Shown here: positions 24,843-36,636 of the stretch, one piece after another | Position numbering within the stretch: position 1 is the first letter of the stretch | Layout: each line of letters opens with the position of its first letter | Translations under genes and position numbers: made by a program | Source: Perkinsus marinus ATCC 50983 | Lineage: Eukaryota > Perkinsozoa > Perkinsida > Perkinsidae | DNA: 64,000 nucleotides | Direction of reading: 5' to 3' | Assembly: GCF_000006405.1 (NCBI RefSeq) | Contig: NW_003208364.1 | Span: 53,173 to 117,172 of the forward strand | Notes under the pieces: generated by a model | The model's input: the letters and a program-made list of their open reading frames with translations, nothing else | What the model was told of the DNA's origin: nothing | Databases searched by the model: none

Positions 24843-26520
24843 GCAGGAGGTGTTGGGATATATGCTTGCTTCCCTCAGCTGAGCTCAGAGGTTTCCTCAC
24901 TACACAAGTGTACATACGACTTGGAGTAGAAATGTACAGAAACTCCCATATTGTCACCAACACATGTAGTTGACCATATGCATATTACCCCCACACATCC
25001 TCCTTCCCCCTACCCCAGCCAGTCCGTGAATGTAGTTAGCTCCTGTTCGTTCATCCCAAGACTATCGACTCTAGTCAGCATACCGGTATCATACAACTCT
25101 CTCATGAACTGAGCTGCAAGGCACGACGAGCTGCTACTACTACGCAGACGGGCATCACTCACAATTGGCGAAACTAGCGAGTTCAACGTGGACCTTTACG
25201 GAAGGGCCCTGTGCATCAATCAGCTGTCGAGCCCGCTCAAGTCGATCTAGCCGCTCCCCTTCTGTTGGGAACGGAAACCTAAACATTCCCAGAATTCCCT
25301 CCGACGAGATGTTCATAGTGTCACCCATCCATCATTTGGAAAGCCCCCAGGACCAAGGCGTCGGGCTTAAATGCGCCCGAGCCGATTTCCTCCTGGATCT
25401 CCTCTATACCGCGCAGATACGGTGAGTGAATATCGCTATGAAGAGCTGCGCAAAATACGACCCTCGAAAAGAGGGGCTTCATCACTACCTAGACGGTTCG
25501 CCCTCGGACAGGTGTCGGAACCCCAAGTCTCATCAGAAATGCTTTCCAAAATGATGTGAATATCGTCACCGCTTCCTGCAAGGCGAATGGTTCATCACTA
25601 CTTCATACAGAGCCTACCTTCCGTTGATGCTGATGCCAAACCTCCTGCTATCGGCAAGGGCACGGCAAACTGATCCCGGAGCTCTTTCGAGACATGTGCG
25701 CCCAGCAGAACATCATGACCCTGAATGAACAACGACGAGGGTAAATAACTACAATAACTATGGTGAAATGCGAGTTGCCCCCCCCCCCCCAACACAGCGC
25801 GATGTAATGAGCATAAATTACGCCACGGAAAGGTAGTGCTTTACCTCCAACTTGATCCTACACCCCATATGTGGAGCGTTGCCACCGAATCTCCAGAAAG
25901 TCCCATAATGATCACCAAAACTCCGCACTGCAGTGACCAGTTCATCAAAGAGTGTCCTGTTTGAGACGTAGCTGAGGCGGAGCGAAATCCATAAGGGAGT
26001 TATAATGAGAAATTATTACCGCTCAGCCGCAGCTCCATGTTCAAAAAAATAGTGAAAAGTCTCGGCCAAGTCCTTCCGACTGGAAATAACATCATGATCC
26101 TGGGGGTGCTCAGAAGGCTCTATGTGCAGCTGAGAAAATGCCAGAATATATGTTCGCTGAGGTCGTAGGTTTCCTCACGTAGGAGTTTACACACGAATTC
26201 GGGTAGGAGTGTACCGATACCAAAATTTCTCCAGAATTTGTCACCAACACATGTAGTTGAGCATGTGCATATTTTCCCACAATACCGTAAACTGCCGACA
26301 ATAGTACCTCCCTGAGTAGATCCACTCCACGAGTAACTCCATCCAGGCATGCACCAAACCCCAGCACGACACTTTTCGGATGAGCTTCTATTCTTCGTCG
26401 GGTCGCCACCTCTTCGGATAACTGCGCCTACACAAGCGTATTCAGTTCGGTGATGCTGTCAGCCATTACTTCTAGTAGTTCACGCTTATCGATAAGCTTC
26501 CTATCCGACGGGTGTACAAA
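23994..26520 (-). CDS. ADPGK: ADP-dependent glucokinase
   Basis: This enzyme phosphorylates glucose using ADP instead of ATP. Exons on the minus strand follow the animal ADPGK order: AHPKSVVLGFGACLDGV; SSRKDLAETFHYFFEHGAAA; WRFGGNAPHMGCRI; GHDVLLGAHVSKELRDQF; DDIHIILESISDETWGSDTC; KPDALVLGAFQMMDG; SVKVHVELASFANC; TRVDSLGMNEQELTTFTDWL; AMSKASLIAFKHVCG; and VATIAAGDNISGAAIAVQI before the stop at 23994. AAGDNIS occupies the place of the catalytic-Asp GxGD loop. GGNAP matches the substrate-site GGNA of the family. Two introns hold MITE-like copies. The 5' end is unresolved: an in-frame TAG lies about 20 codons upstream of the first conserved block, and a hydrophobic N-terminus may lie further up. 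Confidence 0.87.
24809..24842. repeat. ATC/GAT trinucleotide microsatellite
   Basis: About eleven tandem TCA/ATC units inside an intron of the ADP-glucokinase gene, next to a MITE-like copy. It is in a non-coding position and likely length-polymorphic. A 13-C homopolymer at 25778-25790 in another intron of the same gene is a second simple-sequence tract. Confidence 0.9.
24847..24997 (-). repeat. Intronic MITE-like copy in ADPGK (3' copy)
   Basis: On the minus strand it runs from GTGTGGGGGTAATATGCATA through TGTGTTGGTGACAATATGG to AGCTCAGCTGAGGGAAGCAA. It lies in the intron that follows the exon ending FTDWLG, in sense orientation. The middle is shorter than in the DEAD-box copy, and a flanking duplication is not clear, so the borders are approximate. 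Confidence 0.7.
26140..26285 (-). repeat. Intronic MITE-like copy in ADPGK (5' copy)
   Basis: On the minus strand it reads TTGTGGGAAAATATGCACAT, TACATGTGTTGGTGACAAAT, then a degenerate tail with GTGAGGAAACCTACGACCTC and GCGAACATATATTC. It lies between the exon containing GFGACLDGVTRGVDLLRE and the one beginning LHIEPSEHPQDHD, in sense orientation. It is the most diverged copy, and its borders are approximate. Confidence 0.68.
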
Positions 26521-27369
26521 CGCTGTATTACGATGAACAACATCATGACTGGTGTAATCGCCACAGAAATACCTGCCACCAACAAGAAGTGTATTCCAAG
26601 TTCCCTTTCTAGCTGTATTACACGTAAGCCACGGCTATGAAGAGAACCAGCAACGGCAAAAAAGTGTTTATGACTGTCGGTAGCATCCCACTCTGCACCA
26701 TGATAAAGTGTCGAAAAACAAGTGAACTAATTTGCGAAAATCTCAAAAAAGTGACCACAACAAAGGTATGGTTATTACGTTCACCCTTACCTTACCTAAG
26801 TGGACAGAATGCTAACAAAAAACCACATCTTTACACCCACCCAACTCCCAGTGGAATGCAAGCTCTATCACCTTCATAACGAAGGACTTCACTGCATGCT
26901 TCCATAATCAATGTTGGAAATTCTGCCGGGGATCAGCTATTCTCCAGTCTCCCCTTTATCTCTATTGCACTCCCTTCCATGCCGAACAGTCCCCATCATC
27001 ACAACACACCGACTGACATTGTCGGCTATTCATACACCATGAAGACCAAACTTCTGCAGGGTGAAAGTCCCACACATTTAACCCGCGGCTCGAACGCAAC
27101 TCCCAGTGTGGTCAGGTACACATCAACACATCGAATTGACAAAACTAAGGGGTTGAATATGTTGTTCATCATGATGAGCTCATCATGCTCATAAGGTCCT
27201 AAGAATACGAAGAGAAAAACTTGATAATAATGGTATTCGCGAATGATGATCACCTGAGCGCTGATAAGACCCGCCTCAAACGACGCTTGGTAGATCGTAG
27301 ACAAATTGCGCACTTCCCATCCAGGCTGACCATTCAACACGGTGACACGCGGTGACACGAATCACGCCC

Positions 27370-30300
27370 TATTACTTCAGCGTTTTTCCAATCGCTCTGC
27401 CTCTCCCCTTCTGTGAGTCCCCACAGCGACCCTCCACCTTGAGCCTTACCAGAAGGAGCCTTCTGCCCCTCCTCTCGTGAGCTCTTCCTCACTCCAGTAC
27501 CCCCTGAAAGAGCGACAAACTTCGTCCCTTGTCGTTGCTTTCCAGGACTTACCGTTGACAGTTTTTTCAGAATTTGCGCCCCCAACATTGTTGTTATACT
27601 TCCCGAGAATAACTAAGACAGGGAAAATCACTTTGCTGACCACAAAATGAAAACTCTCCTACATGCAGCCATCGCTATATCTGCAGGGCTCTTGGTCCTC
27701 GCAGCCTTAGCCCAGCGTTCATGGAGATCCTTACGCTCAGCTGAAGTGTACCAATCTCTCATCACAACAACAATGTAGTTGCATATCTGTTTCAAAACCT
27801 GAGCATGAACCGAATCAGATCCCGAAAAAATATCCGATATTGTTAGTTTATATATTGGAGCTCCACCCGTTTTACGTGAAGTGGCGTAATACTCTGTGAA
27901 AAACGCGATATTCGCGGCCTGTAGTAGTCGTGAAATATCTTTTTCACTAGTGTTTTTCATACCACGGTCGTGAAACTCCATTACATATATCACCCGATAG
28001 TATAGTTTGATTATTATTATTAGTACTGGATATTCATTAGCTCATTTATTCAAGGAGTCCTTTCTTACTTTAGTATGGCTAACATTATAGGGGTCGAATT
28101 CCTCGTCATTTCCAAAGCTAGTTTTCTTGCCATCAACACACACGAATTGGAGAACTGCCGTGACCGATCTCTTGTCGAACAAAGGATACGAATGAAGCAC
28201 ATATCTACATAAGGAGCCAGGATGCTCACACCAAGAACTGACCCAACACTATCTACCTTTTCTTTTGACTATCCCTACGTGCATAAAGATCATTATTATC
28301 AGGTGGTGACAGGTCGACCGATTCATCATAGATTCCCCTGAGCGGATCCTGAAGGCCAATAAGTCACCTCAGCATTGCCGACTAAAGCTGAGCTCCGTAC
28401 ATTTTTCGCTGAGGCTGACTTGAGCTCATCGCCAGCCGGGAAGGAAAACGTAAGCGGGCTCTTCGAGTTCACCTGCGAAGCGGAATATTTACAAATATCT
28501 ATTATTTCTCATACCGTCTCTCCCACAATTCCTGTCATTTCACCAAGGTGTGGTTTCAAATTTTTCTCCAACTGTTTCTGATCCGGAATAACACGTGTAG
28601 GCGTCGGACTCCCATGTGTATTCTTAGGCTGAGCTCCACCATGTACCTGCCATACCGTCCTAGTCATGCTCGAGTAAAGTCCCCCTCACAATTTGCGCAG
28701 TCATGTCACCGACAACGATGTGAAGAGCGACCTTCTTTGCTTGGAACAACTCGTTCATATACCTACGAAAACAAACCAAATATTATAGCTGAATAAATCC
28801 GACTATAAAAATTTAATAGTAATTGCATATTCGACCATTGAGTTCACAAAGAGCCTGTATTACAATGTTAACAGCCCCAGCAACGTATTCGGGTCTGCAC
28901 AGTACTGCATGATCTCAGTAGCGAATTGCAGCAGATAACTCTGACCTGCATACCATAACAATCGCTAATCGGGCAGATTCACTTCCAGGACTCACGCTTC
29001 ATCGAGAATCCACTTACGGCCGACTTCTCGAATATCATGATCATCTCGAGCCCGAGGACCTGAGCTGCTCGTCATCATCTAGCCAACATCGGTAATGCTA
29101 CCGCGATGTTCTTCAAAAGGGCTTCATCGTCCTGGTCGAAGACTGGTTCACGACGTTTGTTTACTACTTGAACCTTGGTATCGATCACATTGGCACTAAT
29201 ATAGCTCTTGTGATGAGCTTACAACGCACGTAACTCTGCCTCCACTCACGACCGGTATGCACAACACTGAACTTGTGCGATAGTTAGTGACGCGATCAAA
29301 ACTGCATCACAATAATACAGCGGAGCGATGCACTTTCACCTTCCTTTCTACCTGCTATTGAATCGCTTGTCCTCATATGCATTGTATATACTTATGGGTT
29401 GCTTCAGAAGGTAAGCGCTCGCCACCAGACCAATATTCTCCGCATAGGGGTCAGTACCACGCTTCGGCAATTCCATCTAAGGGCATCATCTGAAGTGCCC
29501 TCGCGAGTTCGCCGATTTCCCCACCTCCAGCTTCGTGAATTCATTCCCATACGCGTTCTGCACGTACGTCCACATGACGTTCTGCCTTGCATCGACAACC
29601 CACAGGGAGCCGCGATCACAGTCGAGCGCTTCGCAGCTTATGTTCTACCATGAATAACGTCATCGCGGCGTTAGGAGGAGATGAACATGTTACAATGAGT
29701 GTTTTAATCAGATGATCCAACGCCCGAACCTCGAATAGTTCCTTTAACCGAGTGAAGGCTTTGCCAATCGCGTTTGCGTATCTTAAGGATCCCAACAGTA
29801 ATAACATCACCAGTGAGTTGGCCAGAACCTCTGTTGTGCCCAGAATTCAGTGCCCAGTGCCGTGATACACTCCTGCCTGCCTTGCTCGGTTGACACACAG
29901 TCCGAATCACACAGATAAGGCAGAGTACACCTCCCACGAGTCGATGCAACCTACCGATCAATCCGTACCGATTCCTGTCTGCTCCCCCTCCTACCATCGG
30001 TGTGGAGGGAAAATATGCACACGGTCAACCACATATGTTGGTGACAATATGAGAATTCTGGGAGGAAATTTTGAGAAATTCTCACTGAGTTCTGTACATT
30101 TTTACACTCATGCGTATGTTAATGTGTATATTTAGTGAGAAAACTGTCAAGCTCAGCTGAGGGAGGCGAACATATTTTTCACCACTACCTACCATTGTCA
30201 GGAAGTCAGTTTGTTCTTGAGACAAAACCATATAACCCTTCGGAATCGGCAAGCGGTTAGCCGTGAACGTTGTGATCTGCATATAGAAAGAATCATTCAC

Positions 30301-32990
30301 AGTGTGAATGCCCAGCTCTCATACCATTGTTGCACCGCGCTGACGATACGGCGTTATCTGAGGTAGCTTCGTCACCTTTTTACCAAAGGCCTCGCCGAGC
30401 ATACTCTTCAACTGGGACGCCGTATTCACAAAACTATATCTAACGAACAGTAGTGGATCTCACAGCTCCAGCAGAGGCTCTTTGCCCACCCATTCTCCAG
30501 CGGGTTTTCGTTCATAACTTTCCACACGAGCTGAATGAGCTTCGACCGGGCATCGTCGTTCATGAGTGCTCTGTACAAAGTCTCCGTGAAGAAAGCTGGC
30601 TTATGAACTCACATCGGAGCCTTTTGATGATAGGTGATAAGTGACATAGTTTCTGCTTCCAGAACCGCACTCTTCGCCATCCACCATTTCTTCTGCCTCT
30701 CAAGTGCTGTCAGTTGTTGCATCTGTACATGGCCAATCCTGGGCCGATACACCTGCTCCTCTCTTACAGTGAGGGCGAGCTGATTAGAAAGGTAGCGGGC
30801 CCGCTTTGCATGGGCGCCTTTATCGTCTGGGACGGCGGTGTTGAGCTGGGTCTTACTCCCTTGTGCTGCTTTCCGTTCCTTGGTCGCAATAGCGATTTCA
30901 CGCTGCAATGTATCGACGTTCTTGGACAACTGCTTGTACCTTGCATACCATCATAACCAGTGAATCTGCAGACTCCTGTGACAAGCCCGGCCCACTACCT
31001 GTGGGCATTCGTATTAACCCGTCGCTGTAACATTTCGCATTCCTTAGTTCTGTTATGCAGCTCTATCTTGGTCACAGTCAGCTCAGTCTCGAGGCTTTTC
31101 ACCTACACAACGCTTACACTTACATAGAAGACTACGAGTAGAAACAATGCAACACGAGAGCAAGGGAGAAGTTAAATCCCAGAAATACCTGTTTCTGAAG
31201 CGCCTCGCACCTTGTCTCCGCAGATCTATGATCAACTGCGTATGCATGAGCCTGGATGGACGCTTCAAACCAACGAGTTCAGACCCGTACACTACCTTCC
31301 TGCTCAGGCGAACGATCCCCGACTCGGCATTCAGAGTATCACCGAGATCCGCCACAAGACCGTCGACTATTCGAACTGCCTCCGAAGAGTCAGTGCGTCT
31401 GGCCAGTTGGGTGAGAGCTCCTCTAACTTGGTCCCATCCTGGAGTAAGACAATAGTACACGACTGACAGAGAGAAAGTAGTGCTATTACGTCGCTTCTGC
31501 TTTTCGACAACATCCAGGCACATGTCCATGAGTTCGGTCACCTAGGCATCGCGAAATCAACGAGGCTTTCCTAGAGCTGAATATTACTCTATGGTCAAGT
31601 TTGACCTCCTCTGACGAGTTGACAGATGTTATGCCTCCATGAGCTTCGCGTATGTTCCTAAGGCGTTTGTTGTAGCCCCAACGGGCCCGCGCTGATTGAC
31701 AATCAGTCCTGAAAGACACATTCTTGAGTGCGTCTCAACGCGGCAATTCTCTGCTCACTTCCAAGCAGACGAAAGGCCTCCTATGGAGTCACACGATGGC
31801 TCAGGAGCCCAAGAGTTAGAAGTAGCTAACTCGTCTCGCGGGCTCGTCGGTTCTTCAGGCGCAGCTGAACGGGTCTTTATCGTTTTGTAGGACGCACTGG
31901 GGAAGCCTTACGCTCCGCTGGATTTGCCAGAGTCGTGGCGATTCGTTTTTTCGTCTTTTTTTGCACAACTTTCGGATCGTAGATAGCAGGCAATCGAGAT
32001 TCCTGTGAAAACCGCGTGGCGAATGACAACAACAATGAAATTTTCGCAACCTTTCTAATCAATTGAGAATTTTTAGCGTCAACCCTCGACAGAGCTCATG
32101 AATTCCAGTTGAAGCAGTTTTCTCTCGAGGCGACTCACCCCGCATTTCTTCCGGTGATCTTTCTCCTTCGCTGTCACTCGCATATCATGAATAGTTGACA
32201 TCGTGGATATATGCGACAGCGGAATGTTAAATGTTGCGCGAACGGACCGACATTAGCGCGCGCCCAATAATATAATAACGCAATTGAACAGAGCAGAAGC
32301 CCTTGAAGAAAGAGCAGATGTGTTACTAACAAACATGAAAATTAGGCAGTCCCTTCCTCCTCAGACACCTCGGACTCGTTATATCTCTTCTTCAGAAGAA
32401 GTTCTTCTCATCACTAGGCCAAGTTGGTGATTGTTAGTGTTCTGCCAGACTGGACTGAACTCTGCTCCATCAAGGTCTCAAAGAATGAAAATCTTAGTGC
32501 CTTATGATCTCTTATATAAAGTTAAACCTCTTGAACCAAACTGTTCGTCGTAAAATTTGGGCTGTTCTGCCAAAAGCGAGATCGATAATATTAAAGGCGT
32601 CCATGATCAATAACATGTGCGCGCGTGCGACGAGCATCCCTTCCACGCATACGCTGTCTAAAGGCGCCTATTCAGAGGGTGCTCTGACAGTGATGAAGTG
32701 ACAACGTTGCACTGCTCGAGCGTAGATTCGTCGGCAGACTTGACGGAACCTGTCACACTACCACTACCTGCCTCTACCTCATCGGACGCCTTGGCAGCCT
32801 CACGAATTGAGAGTTCAAGCGCAGCACGAACCTTGCGCACGAATGCGCTCAGCTTCTTCGTCAGGATTCTCCGTGGACAGGAACTGTTCACGCTCATCAC
32901 TCTCGCTCCGATTCCTGAGCCACTTATCATCATCAACGTCGTTTCTACGTTTGACGTGAACCATACGAAATTTGCGTATGGTTCTTCGTG
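27370..32990 (-). CDS. Coiled-coil / tandem GAF-domain protein (possibly two genes)
   Basis: Minus-strand exons start with charged sequence near 32975-32850 (NDVDDDKWLRNRSESDEREQ) and pass to coiled coil (ETRCEALQKQ, then SLETELTVTKIELHNRTKEC, about 31000-31200; VDTLQREIAIATKERKAAQG, about 30900). A first GAF domain follows: RLDCDRGSLWVVDARQNVMW (about 29600), IGLVASAYLLKQPISIYNAY (about 29430), and VQVVNKRREPVFDQDDEALL (about 29150). A second GAF-like stretch reads FQAKKVALHIVVGDM (about 28740), GEMTGIVGETV and VNSKSPLTFSFPAGDE (about 28460). A helical exon (27628-27940) follows. GAF domains bind cyclic nucleotides or other small ligands. No phosphodiesterase HD or cyclase domain was seen. 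Exon joins, start and end are unresolved, and the coil and GAF parts could be separate genes. Confidence 0.55.
29998..30187 (+). repeat. Intronic hAT-like MITE with perfect 8-bp target duplication
   Basis: A 190-bp copy from CGGTGTGGAGGGAAAATATG to CATATTTTTCACCACTA. It is flanked by exact CCTACCAT at 29990-29997 and 30188-30195. It keeps the conserved core CATATGTTGGTGACAATATG and the tail TCAGCTGAGGGAGGCGAACA. The surrounding exons (minus-strand frames PIPKGYMVLSQEQTDFLTM above, and the GAF exons below) place it in an intron, here antisense to the host gene. Confidence 0.8.
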
Positions 32991-33029
32991 CTGGTTACAA
33001 CGCATATAAGTGCTGCAAGTCCTGTTCTA

Positions 33030-33226
33030 CCAGTGCTGCAAAAAATGTTCGCTTTCCTCAGCTGAGCTCCAAATTTTCCTCACTAATGATAGGATTTTGT
33101 ATACGAATTGGGAGAATATATACGATTAGTGTACAGAAAGTAACAAGGATTTTCCAAATTTTCCTCAGAGATTCCATATTGTCACCAACACGTGTGGTTG
33201 ACCAGGCGCAAATAATTACTACACTG
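33030..33226 (-). repeat. Intronic hAT-like MITE near the 5' end of the coiled-coil gene
   Basis: A 197-bp copy on the minus strand from CAGTGTAGTAATTATTTGCG to TTTTTTGCAGCACTGG. It is bordered by near-identical 8-mers (forward CTGTTCTA at 33022-33029 and CTGTTGTA at 33227-33234; 7 of 8 match). It carries the core GTGTTGGTGACAATATGG and the tail GAGCTCAGCTGAGGAAAGCG. It is in sense relative to the minus-strand exons just below it. Confidence 0.75.
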
Positions 33227-33445
33227 CTGTTGTATTAACTCAAAGCTCATGTGATGAAAGGTGACTATGCATTGAAATGGCTAACTGCTATCAGCTTTCA
33301 TTGTCAGAAAATGTATTGGAAGAATACATCTCTCGCGTGACCATAACTATACATAGTAGTGTTCGCAATCGACATGCTTATATATCAGTACCTAAAAATA
33401 CTCGATTAGCTTGTGTACGCGTGCACGCTAATATTGCATAAAGCC

Positions 33446-33602
33446 TCACATCCGGTTGGGCAGCTCTCGGAAGGCGGGATAGAAGTAAGCCATGAGCATG
33501 CCAGACACGACTCCCGCTGCCATCAGCCCCATAGGGACCGCCCCGCCCAGGATCCCTGGACCGCCGCCTCCGCGCGATTTCCTCCTAAAAGGTTTCTACC
33601 AT
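33446..33602 (-). CDS. Terminal exon with Gly-rich hairpin and one hydrophobic helix, unassigned
   Basis: After an acceptor-like ATGGTAG the minus strand reads KPFRRKSRGGGGPGILGGAV, then MGLMAAGVVSGMLMAYFYPA, and ends FRELPNRM at stop 33446-33448. Basic, Gly-rich sequence followed by a single transmembrane-like helix suggests a membrane-anchored C-terminus. Upstream exons probably lie between 33700 and 34700. The protein family is not recognised. Confidence 0.45.
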
Positions 33603-34159
33603 GACACATTGAGTTAGCAGCCGAGCTTTCTCACGCATAGCGCCTCCTGGGAATGACGAACTTCCGTCGGTGACTTTTCGGTAACCACTGCGATCGCTTT
33701 TCGGTTCTAAAAATAACTAACCTCACAAGATGGATCGAAGCCGTGCTCTCACGGAGAAGAAGTCTCTTCTTTGCCCTCTGGCTGAGCTCCTTCGCGAGCA
33801 AGTGGTTCCTGAGAGTAAAATTCGAAACTAAATTCGTATCAAGAGTGTTGATTCAACAACCCAACGATACGAACAGGGTTGGACTGCGAAAAATCAACTG
33901 AGCCGACGACCAATTTGGGCTATCACCACCCCCTTCAAACCCACGGCGACAACTGCCTTCCGCACCTCTTCTACGACAACACGCACTCCGCGAGATTTCG
34001 ACTTATTGGAGTGGACCTAATACACAAGTCTATCGGCAATTCCGTGTCGCGAGGGTAGATAGTACCCCCGACTCCTTAGAGATCGCCTTGCGTACCTTCC
34101 TCGTATTGACCTGGAGAGCAGCATGAACGTGCTATACCCCCAGCTCATTACACTTTTTC

Positions 34160-34460
34160 TTTTCTTTCCTCTCGGAGTACGCGTACGCTCGATCTCCGTG
34201 ACGGCGGATCCTTGGCCGACTACTGGTGGAGTACTAGGGGGCTTACAAGCACTTGGTAGCCCCTCAGTTCGGACAGCCTGCGGTCGGGCTTTAGCTTTGG
34301 GCTTGGGCTTCGATGGAGTCCTTGCTGCTCTACCGGAGCCGCTTTTTATTGATGCTTCCGGGCCGAGCTCCTCTTCTAGTGAACCAAGCTCGGAGGAGTA
34401 CTTAACAGTAGTCCGGCTCTCTCTGTTCTTGGTGCCTCGTCGGGGCTTCTTGGGCGTACC
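34160..34460 (-). CDS. Lys/Pro-rich basic exon, unassigned
   Basis: After an acceptor-like CATGTCTTGAG the minus strand stays open for about 100 codons of clearly biased, protein-like sequence: GTPKKPRRGTKNRESRTTVK, YSSELGSLEEELGPEASIKS, then ARTPSKPKPKAKARPQAV and TRTPRGKKRK. Composition suggests a disordered, nucleic-acid-binding linker. It may belong to the same transcript as the exon at 33446-33602. No domain is recognised. Confidence 0.4.
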
Positions 34461-36536
34461 TCAAGACATGCCTTGTCGACAATGAAGGCCGCGAGGACCG
34501 ACTCACTCATTACGGACTCATTGTCGAACACAGACTGGCTGAGTTTCACACCGTGCAGCCTCGCCGACGACCGAACTGGAATTTCTTCTTGCAACTTTAC
34601 TCTCATTAACTGTTGGAAAATAGAGTACGATACTCGTACTGTGATCGACCCGATGACACGGAGGATCACAGGAGATCCTCAAGTACGGCATGACACATTT
34701 CCCTCTAGACAACCCCATTCCAGCTTCGAAACATCTTAAAACTCAACAATGAGAGAGCGCCACCGATGCCGATTGAATCTTGACTCGAGATAGCTCAGTA
34801 AATGCACTGAGAGTATAAAGTGCTGACGCGTCTAGAGTATGATCAAATACGGGACCATTTTCGGCAATGTGGGATCCAGAGTGATCGAATATATTCCAGC
34901 AAAAAGGTGTTGGAGCAAATATCAAGATCTTTGAGAAAACGGAAGTGTGCACCCATTTCGTAACTGGACTTATCACTTCTGCCTCCACGTTAAACGAATA
35001 CGTTCATGGGTAAGTGAACAGACCAAGACGAAGTGTTCTTCCCATAAGGCATGAAGAGCTTCCTTGATAGTATAATATACCTGAGCCCGGACGCGGCAGT
35101 CGCATCTACACTAGCGGCTCACGACTGGAGGCTCTCTCACGGCCTTGTTGGCGCATGCGATGGCACCACAGCGGCGCCAAGTATATCGTACATAACGGGT
35201 CCATAGAGAGAGCTTAATAGTAAGCAGTTGGAAAGAGGCACGAGAAGGCGACCGACAAGGGGGAAAGGCTGCAATCCTTAGTCATTCAATATCGGCTGGA
35301 GCCAGCTCACTTTGACACCCTCGATCGTAAGCACCTGACAGTCGAGTACATCAGAGACAAGGCATGGGTTCACAGAGTGGGCTACAGAGATTCTAGGAGT
35401 TGGTGACAAAAGGCTCTGCACCCTCCCTCGCAACACGCTGGTACCGGTGAGCTCAGATGCTCGTAACCACTCCAATAGAATAAAACACTCTGTCAACATC
35501 TCCCACATAGACGGGTCTGTACAATACCAAGTATGAGAAGTTGTCCTTAGGGCACAAGGGGCCATGTTAGCTCAAGTATCATTGACAGTCAACCGGAGCA
35601 CTATCACGGCCTGGTTATCGTAATTTCCGTAAGTTCCCGAGATGACGGGTCGCCTTTCTTGATACGATGAAACAATTAAGAAAAACCTCTCCCTGTTGTT
35701 GTACATGGACGCATGCCCCCATTTTCCAACCTATATCCTTGCCCATAGCAGATAGGTTATAAATAGTTTCAGGTGATTAGTATAAAACCAAAACATCTTC
35801 CGAGAACGGTATGGTACGAGTCCTACAGGCATTCGTACCGTACGAATGCCGCGCCAGGGAAGTAACTCCCATGTATTCGAGTATCTACTACACGAACACA
35901 ACGTCAAAAATGAACCTAAATGATCAGCCAGAGCAGCTCTAATGAGAAGCTCAACTGAACCCTGTGACCAATGCTTGCGACAGGGAACTATGGCGATTTA
36001 ACAGACAAATTTCCATTAACACTGAGTTGAAATAACTTTACAACGCAACAATAAGTTAATTCTAGTTATATCATAGTAATCGGTCTCAGTACCACCGCTA
36101 TAGTCGCCACAATCAACTCAGCCAACTATTCAACAGTTTGATCTCGTACGACGACACCAAGTAATACCGACAGAGCAATGTGGCATTCGACAAAATCAGA
36201 TACAAATGTGGCAAGGATACTGAGCACCAGTGGCGAGAGGATCTGGCTTTACCAACGAGTAGTACAACAAGCATAACATTACGACCCAACAACAACAATC
36301 AAAATGTGCCTTCCAGTGTCTGTGCCGAACCCACTATAAGGGCGTCCACACTGAATGGGCTAACTCTAAATTTCTATTTTTCAGTCAGCAAAACGCTGCG
36401 ACTTGAATGCGTGAATAACGTCACTCTTCGAGGAGGCCGGCATACACTTGCAGTCATCAATCGGAAAAAATACTACTACCGCTGCATTAAATCGATTACG
36501 CACAACAGAGCAAAAACGACAAGATCATACACTTAG
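34461..36536. other. Poorly resolved region before the assembly gap
   Basis: Short minus-strand frames look possible as exons, for example 35278-35565 (TSVLRGRVQSLLSPTPRISV; PCLVSDVLDCQVLTIEGVKV) and about 34490-34620 (LMRVKLQEEIPVRSSARLHG). Neither family nor joins can be determined. Sequence next to the gap does not continue the P4-ATPase in any obvious way. No RNA genes or repeats were recognised. Confidence 0.35.
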
Positions 36537-36636
36537 NNNNNNNNNNNNNNNNNNNNNNNNNNNNNNNNNNNNNNNNNNNNNNNNNNNNNNNNNNNNNNNN
36601 NNNNNNNNNNNNNNNNNNNNNNNNNNNNNNNNNNNN
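36537..36636. other. Assembly gap (100 N)
   Basis: Exactly 100 undetermined bases, the usual placeholder for a gap of unknown size. It interrupts the P4-ATPase reading frame, so distance and continuity across it should not be trusted. Confidence 0.99.

Noticed and set aside
23994-26520. Reading ADPGK as a PFK or generic ribokinase
   Set aside because: The ordered set GACLDG, GAAAER, GGNAP, HVELAS, LGMNEQEL and the terminal AAGDN segment fits ADP-glucokinase specifically.
27335-27360. Short tandem CGGTGACACG duplication
   Set aside because: Only two units; could be chance or small slippage.
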